From: Flavobacteriaceae bacterium bin25
GTDB taxonomy: Bacteria > Bacteroidota > Bacteroidia > Flavobacteriales > Flavobacteriaceae
Direction of reading: 5' to 3'
Assembly (NCBI GenBank): GCA_002238525.1
Contig: MPMN01000005.1
Coordinates: forward strand, 1 to 64,000
DNA length: 64,000 nucleotides
Part shown: piece after piece, positions 37,764 to 47,361 of the stretch
Position numbering within the stretch: the stretch's first letter is position 1
Layout of the letters: each line of letters begins with the position of its first letter
Position numbers and translations under genes: made by a program
Notes under the pieces: model-generated
Seen by the model: the letters and a program-made list of their open reading frames with translations, nothing else
Told to the model about the DNA's origin: nothing
The model's database searches: none

Positions 37764-38865
37764 GATTTTTGTTTTTGTTAGTTATTCTAGAATAAAGGGA
37801 GTAAACTTTTTCATTCTTGATTTTAGGGATAATAATAATTTCCTTTTTTTTGTTTTCAAGCATATCAGATTCTTTCAAAATAGGATTTCCATTTGTTTTT
37901 TTGCCACTAGAACCTGTTGGACTTCCATTAATTCTCATTTCTATATATTCATCATACTTTTTCAATTCTTTAATCCCTGAATCAGAATTTGAATTTATCA
38001 ACCCAATAATCTCAAACTGTTCAGGGTTATACTTGTCTAGGAAAGTAATAGGAACACCCATATACCCCCCTCCATTTTTGGGAATATCTTTTACTTTACT
38101 CACCTCAATAGCATCATAATTATCGTAATGCGGAAACTCATCAGACGTGTATTTCTTGGTTAATATCAATTCCTCATTTCTCCTGGAATGCGAAAGATTG
38201 GTAAACCAGCCTACATTCCCAAATTTTTGAAACCACTTATTTCTTTGAGAACAAAAAGTCGCCTTTGCCCTATTTCCATTCGGAACTTCAAACTCCCTTA
38301 CACTCCCCATTCCCAACCAAACTTTATTTTCCTTTATAAGAGGAAATACCTCTTTATAAGTAAGTGCATTTTTATTTCCTACTATCAGGAATTTCTTATT
38401 ATATTGAACTAATTGTGCCAAATATTCTCTAAATAAGGAAAAAGGAGGACCGGTGACTATTATATTTGCTGTTTTGAGCAGTTCTACACATTCTCTACTC
38501 CTAAAATCACCATCACCTTCTAAATACTTTACTTCAATCTCTTCCGGGTCTGGCCTTAGATTATCATTTTTATCTCCCGTGTATTCAATATATGCGGCCC
38601 TTTCAAGTTCTTTATGTTGTCTAAAGATGCCTACATTTCGGTTTTTATAGCAAGTGGTGATTAATTTTTTGAGTCCCAACTCTTCAAAATTATAAGAGAA
38701 ATAGTGAAAGAAATTACTAACCTTTGGATCATCGCAATTACAATAGACCACCTTATTTCTAAAGTGAGATTTGTAATGCTTCAGTTCATTTTCTATGTCC
38801 CTCAATTGGGTATAGAACTCATCCCTCTTTGCTCTTTTTGCTGATTTTAAATTTTTATTTCTCAT
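37753..38865 (-). CDS. EcoRI-type adenine methyltransferase, unit 12: full-length frame, catalytic Asn lost
   Basis: The only unit whose N-terminal part and tail are in one frame (370 residues). The G run reads GGAGGGGGG (38065-38073 on the plus strand as CCCCCCTCC), and one T of the flanking AATT is missing, so KNGGGYMGVPITFLDKYNPEQF is continuous with tail T8. The motif at residue 139 is GPPFSLF instead of NPPFSLF: GGT replaces AAT, two base changes (38449-38451). Cassette A. RQHKE replaces SLHKE near residue 83. Probably catalytically impaired, but able to bind DNA or partners. Confidence 0.9.
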   Translation of the reverse strand: MRNKNLKSAKRAKRDEFYTQLRDIENELKHYKSHFRNKVVYCNCDDPKVSNFFHYFSYNFEELGLKKLITTCYKNRNVGIFRQHKELERAAYIEYTGDKNDNLRPDPEEIEVKYLEGDGDFRSRECVELLKTANIIVTGPPFSLFREYLAQLVQYNKKFLIVGNKNALTYKEVFPLIKENKVWLGMGSVREFEVPNGNRAKATFCSQRNKWFQKFGNVGWFTNLSHSRRNEELILTKKYTSDEFPHYDNYDAIEVSKVKDIPKNGGGYMGVPITFLDKYNPEQFEIIGLINSNSDSGIKELKKYDEYIEMRINGSPTGSSGKKTNGNPILKESDMLENKKKEIIIIPKIKNEKVYSLYSRITNKNKNHEN

Positions 38866-39073
38866 GATAGCTCATCTATTTTTAGTTAATTGATTGACGG
38901 AATAGACGATTTTATTCACATCATATAAAGGTATTGAAGGATGAAAAACCTTTCTCTTTATCAGAAAAGTCTAATATCTAATTTTTCTCTAAATCCCAAT
39001 GCATAATCATTTTCCTTGTTCTTAAAATAACTTTCTTTATACTCTCTAACGGTTATTTCTTTGAGTTTTATCT

Positions 39074-39361
39074 TCATGGGTTTTTGTTTTTAATGACAAT
39101 TCTGGCATATAATGCACGAACTACATCTTTGTCCTTTTCTCTTAAATAATAATTTTTATTTTCCTTTTTTCCTTTCAACATAGGACTTCCATTATTTTGT
39201 TTGCCACTACTTCCTGTTGGTTTTTCATTGGAATTTATCTCCTTGTAATCATCATAAGTCTTTAATTCAGGAATTCCAGGATCAGATGGAGGTGTCATTA
39301 ATCCAATTATTTCAAATTGTTCGGGATTGAATTTATCCATAAAAGTAATGGGAACCCCCAT
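39074..39361 (-). CDS. C-terminal tail frame of unit 13 (type T9)
   Basis: 95 codons, longer than T2 or T6: after NPEQFEIIG it has LMTPPSDPGIPELKTYDD, PTGSSGKQNNGSP and RALYARIVIKNKNP. A Pro/Gly/Ser-rich insert replaces the short loop of other tails. The stop lies beside an ATG for MKIKLKEITVRE, a diverged DUF262 start. Confidence 0.6.
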   Translation of the reverse strand: MGVPITFMDKFNPEQFEIIGLMTPPSDPGIPELKTYDDYKEINSNEKPTGSSGKQNNGSPMLKGKKENKNYYLREKDKDVVRALYARIVIKNKNP

Positions 39362-40166
39362 ATACCCCCCCCCAATTTTTGGGAATATCCTTTACCTTAC
39401 TCACCTCAATGGCATCGAAATTATCGTAATGCGGAAACTCATCAGGTGTGTATTTCTTGGTTAATATCAACTCCTCATTTCTCCTGGAATGCGAAAGATT
39501 GGTGAACCAACCTACATTTCCAAATTTTTGAAACCACTTATTTCTTTGAGAACAAAAGGTCGCCTTTGCCCTATTCCCATTCGGAACTTCAAATTCTTTT
39601 ACACTCCCCATTCCCAACCAAACATCATTTTCTTTTATAAGAGGAAATACCTCTTTATAAGTAAGTGCATTTTTATTTCCTACTATCAGAAATTTCTTAT
39701 CATATAGAACTAACTGTGCCAGATATTCTCTAAATAACGAAAAAGGAGGATTGGTGACTACTATATCTGCTGTTTTGAGCAGTTCTATACATTCTCTACT
39801 TCTAAAATCTCCATTCCCTTTTAGATATTTCACCTCTATTTCTTCATCATCAGGCCTTCGATTATCATTTTTATCTCCCGTGTATTCAATATATGCAGAT
39901 CTTTCGGGTTCTTCGTGTAAACTAAAGATGTCTACGTTTCGGTTTTTATAGCAAGTGGTGATTAATTTTTTGAGACTTAACTCTTCAAAATTATAGGAGA
40001 AATAGTGAAAGAAATTACTGACCTTCGGATCATCACAATTGCAATAGACCACCTTATTTCTAAAGTGAGATCTGTAATGTCTCAATTCATTTTCTATGTC
40101 CCTCAATTGGGTATAGAACTCATCCCTTTTTGCTCTTTTTGCTGACCTTAAATTTTTATTTCCCAT
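39333..40166 (-). CDS. EcoRI-type adenine methyltransferase, unit 13 (tail out of frame)
   Basis: The frame is open 18 codons further upstream, but the start aligned with all other units is the ATG at 40166 (MGNKNLRSAK). NPPFSLFREY intact, cassette A, nine G at 39365-39373, T9 tail. Confidence 0.88.
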   Translation of the reverse strand: MGNKNLRSAKRAKRDEFYTQLRDIENELRHYRSHFRNKVVYCNCDDPKVSNFFHYFSYNFEELSLKKLITTCYKNRNVDIFSLHEEPERSAYIEYTGDKNDNRRPDDEEIEVKYLKGNGDFRSRECIELLKTADIVVTNPPFSLFREYLAQLVLYDKKFLIVGNKNALTYKEVFPLIKENDVWLGMGSVKEFEVPNGNRAKATFCSQRNKWFQKFGNVGWFTNLSHSRRNEELILTKKYTPDEFPHYDNFDAIEVSKVKDIPKNWGGVYGGSHYFYG

Positions 40167-40507
40167 GATAGTTAATCTATTTTTATTTAATCGATTGACG
40201 GAATAGACGATTTTATTCACATCATATAAAGGTATTTAAGACGAAAACCTTTCTTTTTGATAGAAAAATATAGTATCTAATCTCCCTCCAAATCCCAAAG
40301 CATAATCAATTTCATAGTCCTCCTAATAACATTTTGTATATTCTCTAATCTCTATTTCTTTTAGTTTATTTGTATGGCTTTTTGTTTTTGATTATGATTC
40401 TGGAATACAATTCTTTTCCATCTTTATAAAAACAACTCACTTTATTAGTTAAAGATTTCATCAGAGGTCTATCCAGTCCAATAATTTCAAATTGTTTTGG
40501 GTTATAT

Positions 40508-41347
40508 TTATCCATGAAAGTTATAGGAACACCCATATACCCCCCCCCAATTTTTGGGAATATCCTTTACTTTACTCACTTCAATCGCATCGTAATTATC
40601 GTAGTGTGGAAACTCATCAGGCGTGTATTTCTTGGTTAATATCAATTCTTCATTTCTCCTAGAATGCGAAAGATTGGTGAACCATTTTACCCCGTTAGCT
40701 TTGATTATCCTCGTACCATCCTCTTCAACCCTATATGATTTTGAAGTTAATGGATAATAACTCGGAATTGCAAACTCCCTCAAACTTCCCATTCCCAACC
40801 AAACTTTACTATTTTCGATCAAAGGAAACACTTCTTTGTATTTTATTGCGTTCTGATGTCCCACTATCAAAAATTTCTTATCATATTTTATCAATTGTGC
40901 TAAATATTCTCTAAATAATGAAAAAGGGGGATTGGTGACTACTATATCCGCTGTTTTAAGTAATTCTATACATTCTCTACTTCTAAAATCTCCATTCCCT
41001 TTTAGATATTTCACCTCTATTTCTTCTGCATCAGGCCTTCGATTATCATTTTTATCTCCCGTGTATTCAATATATGCAGATCTTTCGGGTTCTTCGTGTA
41101 GACTAAAAATGTCTGCATTTCGGTTTTTATAGCAAGTGGCGATTAATTTTTTTAGCCCTAACTCTTCAAAATTATAGGAGAAATAGTGAAAGAAATTACT
41201 AACCTTCGCATCATCGCAATTACAATAGACCACCTTATTTCTAAAGTGAGATTTGTAATGCTTCAATTCGTTTTCTATGTCCCGTAATTGGGTATAGAAC
41301 TCATCCTTCTTTGCTCTTTTTGCAAACCTTAAATTTTTGTTTCCCAT
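40508..41347 (-). CDS. EcoRI-type adenine methyltransferase, unit 14 (tail out of frame)
   Basis: Cassette B; NPPFSLFREY intact; CDDAKVSNFF has Ala where others have Pro. Nine G at 40540-40548. T7 tail at 40366-40536. TACATTTG, a consensus -7 box, lies at 41398-41405, 51 nt before the start. Confidence 0.88.
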   Translation of the reverse strand: MGNKNLRFAKRAKKDEFYTQLRDIENELKHYKSHFRNKVVYCNCDDAKVSNFFHYFSYNFEELGLKKLIATCYKNRNADIFSLHEEPERSAYIEYTGDKNDNRRPDAEEIEVKYLKGNGDFRSRECIELLKTADIVVTNPPFSLFREYLAQLIKYDKKFLIVGHQNAIKYKEVFPLIENSKVWLGMGSLREFAIPSYYPLTSKSYRVEEDGTRIIKANGVKWFTNLSHSRRNEELILTKKYTPDEFPHYDNYDAIEVSKVKDIPKNWGGVYGCSYNFHG

Positions 41348-41538
41348 GATAGTTCATCTATTTAATTGACTCTAATTGCTGGAATAGAGGTTTTAATCAA
41401 ATGTATAAAGGTATTAAAGCTGAAAACCTTTATCTTGAATCTGCAGTCCACTATCTAATTTCCCATCATATCCTACTACCCATCATATCCTTTATCTTGG
41501 TAGCCTTCAACCAATTCTCTAATGGTAATTTTTCGAGT

Positions 41539-41847
41539 TCAATTTTCATAATTTTTGTTTTTGATAGTTATTCTAGAATAGAGGGAGTAAACTTTTTCAT
41601 TCTTGATTTTATGATAATAGTAATTTCCTTTTTTTTTGTTTTCAAGCATATCAGATTCTTTCAAAATAGGATTTCCATTTGTTTTCTTGCCACTAGAACC
41701 TGTTGGACTCCCATTAGTTCTCATTTCTATATATTCATCATACTTTTTCAATTCTTTAATCCCTGAATCAGAATTTGAATTTATCAACCCAATAATCTCA
41801 AACTGTTCAGGGTTATACTTGTCTAGGAAAGTAATAGGAACACCCAT
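41539..41847 (-). CDS. C-terminal tail frame of unit 15 (type T8)
   Basis: 102 codons, matching the tail that is in frame in unit 12 (LINSNSDSGIKELKKYDEY, PTGSSGKKTNGNP). It ends KNKNYEN and overlaps a DUF262-start stub by 11 nt. That stub has lost one A and is frameshifted after MKIELEKL. Confidence 0.6.
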   Translation of the reverse strand: MGVPITFLDKYNPEQFEIIGLINSNSDSGIKELKKYDEYIEMRTNGSPTGSSGKKTNGNPILKESDMLENKKKGNYYYHKIKNEKVYSLYSRITIKNKNYEN

Positions 41848-42658
41848 ATACCCCCCCCCAATTTTTGGGAATATCCTTTACTTTACTTACCTCAATGGCA
41901 TCGTAATTATCGTAATGCGGAAACTCATCAGGCGTATATTTCTTGGTTAATATCAATTCCTCATTTCTCCTGGAATGTGAAAGATTAGTGAACCATTTTA
42001 CCCCGTTAGCTTTAATTATTCTCGTACCATCCTCTTCAACCCTATATGATTTTGAAGTTAGTGGATAATAACTCGGAATTGCAAACTCCTTTAAACTCCC
42101 CATTCCCAACCAAACTTTATTCTCTTTTATAAGAGGAAATACTTCTTTATATGTTATTGCGTTCTGTTGGCCCACTATTAAAAACTCCTTATCATATTTT
42201 ATCAATTGTGCCATATATTCTCTAAATTTTGAAAAAGGGGGATTGGTGACTATTATATCCGCTGTTTTAAGTAGTTCTATACATTCTCTACTTCTAAAAT
42301 CGCCATTCCCTTTTAGATATTTCACCTCTATTTCTTCTGCATCTGGTCTTCGATTATCATTTTTATCTCCAGTGTATTCAATATATGCGGCCCTTTCGGG
42401 TTCTTTGTGTAGACTAAAAATGTCTACATTTCGGTTTTTATAGCAAGTGGTGATTAATTTTTTGAGCCCCAACTCTTCAAAATTATAGGAGAAATAGTGA
42501 AAGAAATTACTGACCTTCGGATCATCGCAATTACAATAGACCACCTTATTTCTAAAGTGAGATTTGTAATGTCTCAATTCGTTTTCTATGTCCCGTAATT
42601 GGGTATAGAACTCGTCCCTTTTTGCTCTTTTTGCAGATTTTAAATTTTTATTTCTCAT
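41813..42658 (-). CDS. EcoRI-type adenine methyltransferase, unit 15 (tail out of frame)
   Basis: Start at 42658 (MRNKNLKSAK) by alignment, although the frame is open 11 codons further up. NPPFSKFREYMAQ carries Lys where others have Leu. Cassette B. Nine G at 41851-41859, T8 tail. TAAGTTTG lies at 42714-42721. Confidence 0.88.
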   Translation of the reverse strand: MRNKNLKSAKRAKRDEFYTQLRDIENELRHYKSHFRNKVVYCNCDDPKVSNFFHYFSYNFEELGLKKLITTCYKNRNVDIFSLHKEPERAAYIEYTGDKNDNRRPDAEEIEVKYLKGNGDFRSRECIELLKTADIIVTNPPFSKFREYMAQLIKYDKEFLIVGQQNAITYKEVFPLIKENKVWLGMGSLKEFAIPSYYPLTSKSYRVEEDGTRIIKANGVKWFTNLSHSRRNEELILTKKYTPDEFPHYDNYDAIEVSKVKDIPKNWGGVYGCSYYFPRQV

Positions 42659-42963
42659 GATAATTGATCTATTTAAGTCGATTAATTCCAATTGCTGTAA
42701 TAGAGGTTTTAATCAAACTTATGAAGGCAATAAAAAAATGAAGACCCTTCTCTTTAACAGAAAAGCCTAATATCTGATTTTTCCACATAGTCATCTTCCT
42801 TATCCTCATATTAGTTTTCAGTATTTTCTCAAATGGTTATTTTTTGTGTTTGATGATTATTCTTCTATATTTTCTCTTGCCATTTACTTTAAACATTCCA
42901 TCAGGCTTGCCCTTTAATAACAACCAGCAAAGTCCAATGAACTCAAATTGTTCAGGGTTATAC

Positions 42964-43803
42964 TTATCTAGGAACGTAATAGGAACACCCATATACCCCC
43001 CCCCAATTTTTCGGGATATCCTTTACTTTACTCACCTCAATGGCATCGTAATTATCGTAATGCGGAAACTCATCAGGCGTGTATTTCTTGGTTAATATCA
43101 ATTCCTCATTTCGCCTGGAATGCGAAAGATTAGCGAACCATTTTACCCCATTGGCTTTAATTATTCTCGTACCATCATCTTCAACCCTATATGATTTTGA
43201 AGTTAGTGGATAATAACTCGGAATTGCAAACTCCCTTAAACTCCCCATTCCCAACCAAACTTTATTTTCTTTTATAAGAGGAAATACTTCTTTATATGTT
43301 ATTGCGTTCTGATGTCCCACTATCAAAAACTTCTTATCATGTTTTATCAATTGTGCTAAATATTCTCTAAATAACGAAAAAGGAGGATTGGTAACTACAA
43401 TATCAGCATCTTTAAGAAGTTCAATACACTCTCTACTCCTAAAATCACCATCACCTTCTAAGTAATTTACTTCAATCTCTTCTGGGTCTGGCCTTCGATT
43501 ATCATTTTTATCTCCCGTGTATTCTATATAAGCAGATCTTTCAGGTTCTTCGTGTAGACTAAAAATGTCTGCATTTCGGTTTTTATAGCAAGTGGTGATT
43601 AATTTTTTGAGTCCCAACTCTTCAAAATTATAGGAGAAATAATGAAAGAAATTACTGACCTTCGGATCATCACAATTGCAATAAACTACCTTATTCCTAA
43701 AGTGGCCTTTGTAATGCTTCAATTCGTTTTCTATGTCCCTTAATTGGGTATAGAACTCATCCTTTTTTGCTCTTTTTGCTGACCTTAAATTTTTATTTCC
43801 CAT
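42964..43803 (-). CDS. EcoRI-type adenine methyltransferase, unit 16 (tail out of frame)
   Basis: Cassette B with RVEDDG; NPPFSLFREY intact; nine G at 42996-43004, with the same CGGGATATC flank as unit 10. T3 tail at 42837-42992. TACGTTTG at 43859-43866. It has the same cassette-tail combination as unit 18, the only repeated combination. Confidence 0.88.
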   Translation of the reverse strand: MGNKNLRSAKRAKKDEFYTQLRDIENELKHYKGHFRNKVVYCNCDDPKVSNFFHYFSYNFEELGLKKLITTCYKNRNADIFSLHEEPERSAYIEYTGDKNDNRRPDPEEIEVNYLEGDGDFRSRECIELLKDADIVVTNPPFSLFREYLAQLIKHDKKFLIVGHQNAITYKEVFPLIKENKVWLGMGSLREFAIPSYYPLTSKSYRVEDDGTRIIKANGVKWFANLSHSRRNEELILTKKYTPDEFPHYDNYDAIEVSKVKDIPKNWGGVYGCSYYVPR

Positions 43804-44015
43804 GATAGTTCATCTATTTTAGTTAGTTGATCCCAATTGCTGGGGTAGAGGTTTTAATCAAACGTATAAAGGTATTAAAGATGAAAACCTTATCTCTTTG
43901 ACAGAAAAGCCTAATATCTAATTTTTCTCTAAATCCCAATGTATAATCATTTTCCTTGTTCTTACTAAATAACTTTCTTTATACTCTCTAACGGTTATTT
44001 CTTTGAGTTTTATCT

Positions 44016-44303
44016 TCATGGGTTTTTATTTTTAATGACAATTCTGGCATATAATGCACGAACTACATCTTTGTCCTTTTCTCTTAAATAATAATTTTTA
44101 TTTTCCTTTTTTCCTTTCAACATAGGACTTCCATTATTTTTTTTGCCACTACTTCCTGTTGGTTTTTCATTGGAATTTATCTCCTTGTAATCATCATAAG
44201 TCTTTAATTCAGGAATTCCAGGATCAGATGGAGGCGTCATTAATCCAATTATCTCAAACTGTTCAGGGTTATACTTATCTAGGAACGTAATAGGAACACC
44301 CAT
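44016..44303 (-). CDS. C-terminal tail frame of unit 17 (type T9)
   Basis: 95 codons, almost identical to the unit 13 tail (one Q to K change in SSGKKNNGSP) although the N-terminal cassettes differ (C here, A there). Confidence 0.6.
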   Translation of the reverse strand: MGVPITFLDKYNPEQFEIIGLMTPPSDPGIPELKTYDDYKEINSNEKPTGSSGKKNNGSPMLKGKKENKNYYLREKDKDVVRALYARIVIKNKNP

Positions 44304-45072
44304 ATACCCCCCCCCAATTTTTGGGGATATCCTTTACTTTACTCACCTCAATGGCATCATAATTATCGTAGTGTGGAAACTCATTAGGCGTATATTTCTT
44401 GGTTAATATCAATTCCTCATTTCTCCTGGAATGCGAAAGATTGGTGAACCAACGAGTCAATCCTTGAACCTTTTTTGTCATTCCATTTGGAGTATCAAAA
44501 ATTTGTGGTGAATTAATTCCCAACCAAACTTTATTTTCTTTTATAAGAGGAAATACCTCTTTATAAGTAAGTGCATTTTTATTTCCTACTATCAGAAATT
44601 TCTTATCACACTGAACCAATTGTGCTAAATATTCTCTAAATAATGAAAAAGGGGGATTAGTGACTGCTATATCCGCTGTTTTAAGTAGTTCTATACATTC
44701 TCTACTTCTAAAATCGCCATTCCCTTTTAGATATTTCACTTCTATTTCTTCATCATCAGGTCTCCGATTATCATTTTTATCTCCCATGTATTCTATACAT
44801 GCAGCCTTTTCGGGTTCTTCATGTAGACTAAAAATGTCTACATTTCGGTTTTTATAGCAAGTGGTGATTAATTTTTTAGGTCCCAACTCTTCAAAATTAT
44901 AGGAGAAATAGTGAAAGAAATTACTGACCTTCGGATCATCGCAATTACAATAGACCACCTTATTTCTAAAGTGAGATTTGTAATGCTTCAATTCGTTTTC
45001 TATGTCCCTCAATTGGGTATAGAACTCATCCTTTTTTGCTCTTTTTGCAGATTTTAAATTTTTATTTCTCAT
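44275..45072 (-). CDS. EcoRI-type adenine methyltransferase, unit 17 (tail out of frame)
   Basis: Cassette C; AVTNPPFSLFREY intact; LGPKKLI has Pro where all others have Leu in a conserved block, and could weaken folding. Nine G at 44307-44315, T9 tail. TAAGTTTG at 45128-45135. Confidence 0.88.
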   Translation of the reverse strand: MRNKNLKSAKRAKKDEFYTQLRDIENELKHYKSHFRNKVVYCNCDDPKVSNFFHYFSYNFEELGPKKLITTCYKNRNVDIFSLHEEPEKAACIEYMGDKNDNRRPDDEEIEVKYLKGNGDFRSRECIELLKTADIAVTNPPFSLFREYLAQLVQCDKKFLIVGNKNALTYKEVFPLIKENKVWLGINSPQIFDTPNGMTKKVQGLTRWFTNLSHSRRNEELILTKKYTPNEFPHYDNYDAIEVSKVKDIPKNWGGVYGCSYYVPR

Positions 45073-45365
45073 GACAATTCATCTATTTAAGTCGATTAAT
45101 TCCAATTGCTGGAATAGAGGTTTTAATCAAACTTATGAAGGCAATAAAAAAATGAAGACCCTTCTCTTTAACAGAAAAGCCTAATAACATAGTCATCTTC
45201 CTTATCCTCATATTAGCTTTCAGTATTTTCTCAAATGGTTATTTTTTGTGTTTGATGATTATTCTTCTATATTTTCTCTTGCCATTTACTTTAAACATTC
45301 CATCAGGCTTGCCCTTTAATAACAACCAGCAAAGTCCAATGAACTCAAATTGTTCAGGGTTATAC

Positions 45366-46205
45366 TTATCTATGAACGTAATAGGAACACCAATATACCC
45401 CCCCCCAATTTTTGGGAATATCCTTTACTTTACTTACCTCAATGGCATCATAATTATCGTAATGCGGAAACTCATCAGACGTGTATTTCTTGGTTAATAT
45501 CAACTCCTCATTTCTCCTATAATGCGAAAGATTAGTAAACCATTTTACCCCATTGGCTTTGATTATCCTCGTACCATCCTCTTCAACCCTATATGATTTT
45601 GAAGTTAGTGGATAATAACTCGGAATTGCAAACTCCCTTAAACTCCCCATTCCCAACCAAACTTTATTTTCTTTTATGAGAGGAAATACCTCTTTATATG
45701 TTATTGCGTTCTGATGTCCCACTATCAAAAACCTCTTATCATATTGAACTAACTGTGCTAAATATTCTCTAAATAACGAAAAAGGGGGATTGGTGACTAC
45801 TATATCTGCTGTTTTGAGCAGTTCTATACATTCTCTACTTCTAAAATCGCCATTCCCTTTTAGATATTTCACTTCTATTTCTTCTTCATCAGGTCTTCGA
45901 TTATCATTTTTATCTCCCTTGTATTCAATATATGCAGATCTTTCGGGTTCTTTGTGTAGACTAAAAATGTCAACATTTCGGTTTTTATAGCAAGTAGCGA
46001 TTAATTTTTTGAGCCCCAACTCTTCAAAATTATAGGAGAAATAGTGAAAGAAATTACTGATCTTCGGATCATCACAATTGCAATAGACCACCTTATTTCT
46101 AAAGTGAGATTTGTAATGTCTCAATTCGTTTTCTATGTCCCTCAATTGGGTATAGAACTCATCCTTCTTTGCTCTTTTTGCTAACCTTAAATTTTTATTT
46201 CCCAT
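45366..46205 (-). CDS. EcoRI-type adenine methyltransferase, unit 18 (tail out of frame, internal ATG lost)
   Basis: Cassette B; NPPFSLFREY intact; SHYRRNEEL variant. Nine G at 45398-45406. In the T3 tail (about 45239-45396) the ATG just after the G run is ATT (GVPITFIDKYNPEQ follows), so the tail cannot start there on its own. TATATTTG at 46261-46268. Confidence 0.88.
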   Translation of the reverse strand: MGNKNLRLAKRAKKDEFYTQLRDIENELRHYKSHFRNKVVYCNCDDPKISNFFHYFSYNFEELGLKKLIATCYKNRNVDIFSLHKEPERSAYIEYKGDKNDNRRPDEEEIEVKYLKGNGDFRSRECIELLKTADIVVTNPPFSLFREYLAQLVQYDKRFLIVGHQNAITYKEVFPLIKENKVWLGMGSLREFAIPSYYPLTSKSYRVEEDGTRIIKANGVKWFTNLSHYRRNEELILTKKYTSDEFPHYDNYDAIEVSKVKDIPKNWGGVYWCSYYVHR

Positions 46206-46276
46206 GATAGTTCATCTATTTTAGTTGGTTGGTTCCAATTGCTGGGGTAGAGGTTATAATCAAATATATAAATGTA

Positions 46277-46396
46277 TTAAAGATGAAAACCCTTATCTTG
46301 AATCTGCAGTCCACTATATAATTTCCCATCATCTTCTTTATCTTGGTAGCCTTCAACCAATTCTCTAATGGTAATTTTTTCGAGTTCAATTTTCAT
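46277..46396 (-). other. 39-codon stub of the DUF262 gene start after unit 19
   Basis: MKIELEKITIRELVEGYQD followed by KLYSGLQIQDKGFHL and a stop; the ATG overlaps the unit 19 tail. The stop is only 9 nt from the -7 box of unit 18. It is nearly identical to 37644-37763, so either the units were copied recently or the small frame is kept. Confidence 0.65.
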
Positions 46397-46521
46397 GATT
46401 TTTGTTTTTGATTACAATTCTCATGTATAAATACTTGCCGTTTAATTTGAAATCTCTCCCGAATTTTCCATCTAACAGTATTCTGCTTTGTCCAATCATT
46501 TCAAATTGTTCAGGGTTATAC

Positions 46522-47361
46522 TTATCTAAGAACGTAATAGGAACACCCATATACCCCCCCCCAATTTTTGGGAATTTCCTTTACTTTACTTACCTCAATG
46601 GCATCATAATTATCGTAATACGGAAACTCTTCAGACGTGTATTTCTTGGTTAATATCAATTCCTCACTTCTCTTGGAATGCGAAAGATTAGTAAACCATT
46701 TTACCCCATTGGCTTTAATTATCCTCGTACCATCCTCTTCAACCCTATATGATTTTGAAGTTAGTGGATAATAACTCGGAATTGCAAACTCCCTTAAATT
46801 CCCCATTCCCAACCAAACTTTATTTTCTTTTATGAGAGGAAATACTTCTTTATATGTTATTGCGTTCTGATGTCCCACTATCAAAAACCTCTTATCATAT
46901 TGAACTAACTGTGCTAAATATTCTCTAAATAACGAAAAAGGAGGATTGGTGACTACTATATCTGCTGTTTTGAGCAGTTCTATACATTCACTACTTCTAA
47001 AATCACCATCACCTTCTAAATACTTTACCTCAATTTCTTCTGCATCTGGTCTTCGATTATCATTTTTATCTCCCGTGTATTCTATGTAAGCAGCTCTTTC
47101 GGGTTCTTTGTGTAAACTAAAAATATCTACATTTCGGTTTTTGTAACATGCAGCGATTAATTTTTTGAGTCCCAACTCTTCAAAATTATAGGAGAAATAA
47201 TGAAAGAAATTACTGACCTTCGGATCATCGCAATTACAATAGACCACCTTATTTCTAAAGTGAGATTTGTAATGTCTCAATTCGTTTTCTATGTCCCTTA
47301 ATTGGGTATAGAACTCATCCTTCTTTGCTCTTTTTGCTAACCTTAAATTCTTGTTTCGCAT
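46522..47361 (-). CDS. EcoRI-type adenine methyltransferase, unit 19 (tail out of frame)
   Basis: Cassette B with GNLREFAIP; NPPFSLFREY intact; SHSKRSEEL. Nine G at 46554-46562. T4 tail at 46386-46550 (QSRILLDGKFG ... KNKNHEN), overlapping the following DUF262 stub by 11 nt. TACATTTG at 47412-47419. Confidence 0.88.
   Translation of the reverse strand: MRNKNLRLAKRAKKDEFYTQLRDIENELRHYKSHFRNKVVYCNCDDPKVSNFFHYFSYNFEELGLKKLIAACYKNRNVDIFSLHKEPERAAYIEYTGDKNDNRRPDAEEIEVKYLEGDGDFRSSECIELLKTADIVVTNPPFSLFREYLAQLVQYDKRFLIVGHQNAITYKEVFPLIKENKVWLGMGNLREFAIPSYYPLTSKSYRVEEDGTRIIKANGVKWFTNLSHSKRSEELILTKKYTSEEFPYYDNYDAIEVSKVKEIPKNWGGVYGCSYYVLR

Noticed and set aside
37753-38865. Unit 12 as the single active, expressed methyltransferase
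   Set aside because: The frame is open, but the NPPF Asn is replaced by Gly, so activity is doubtful.
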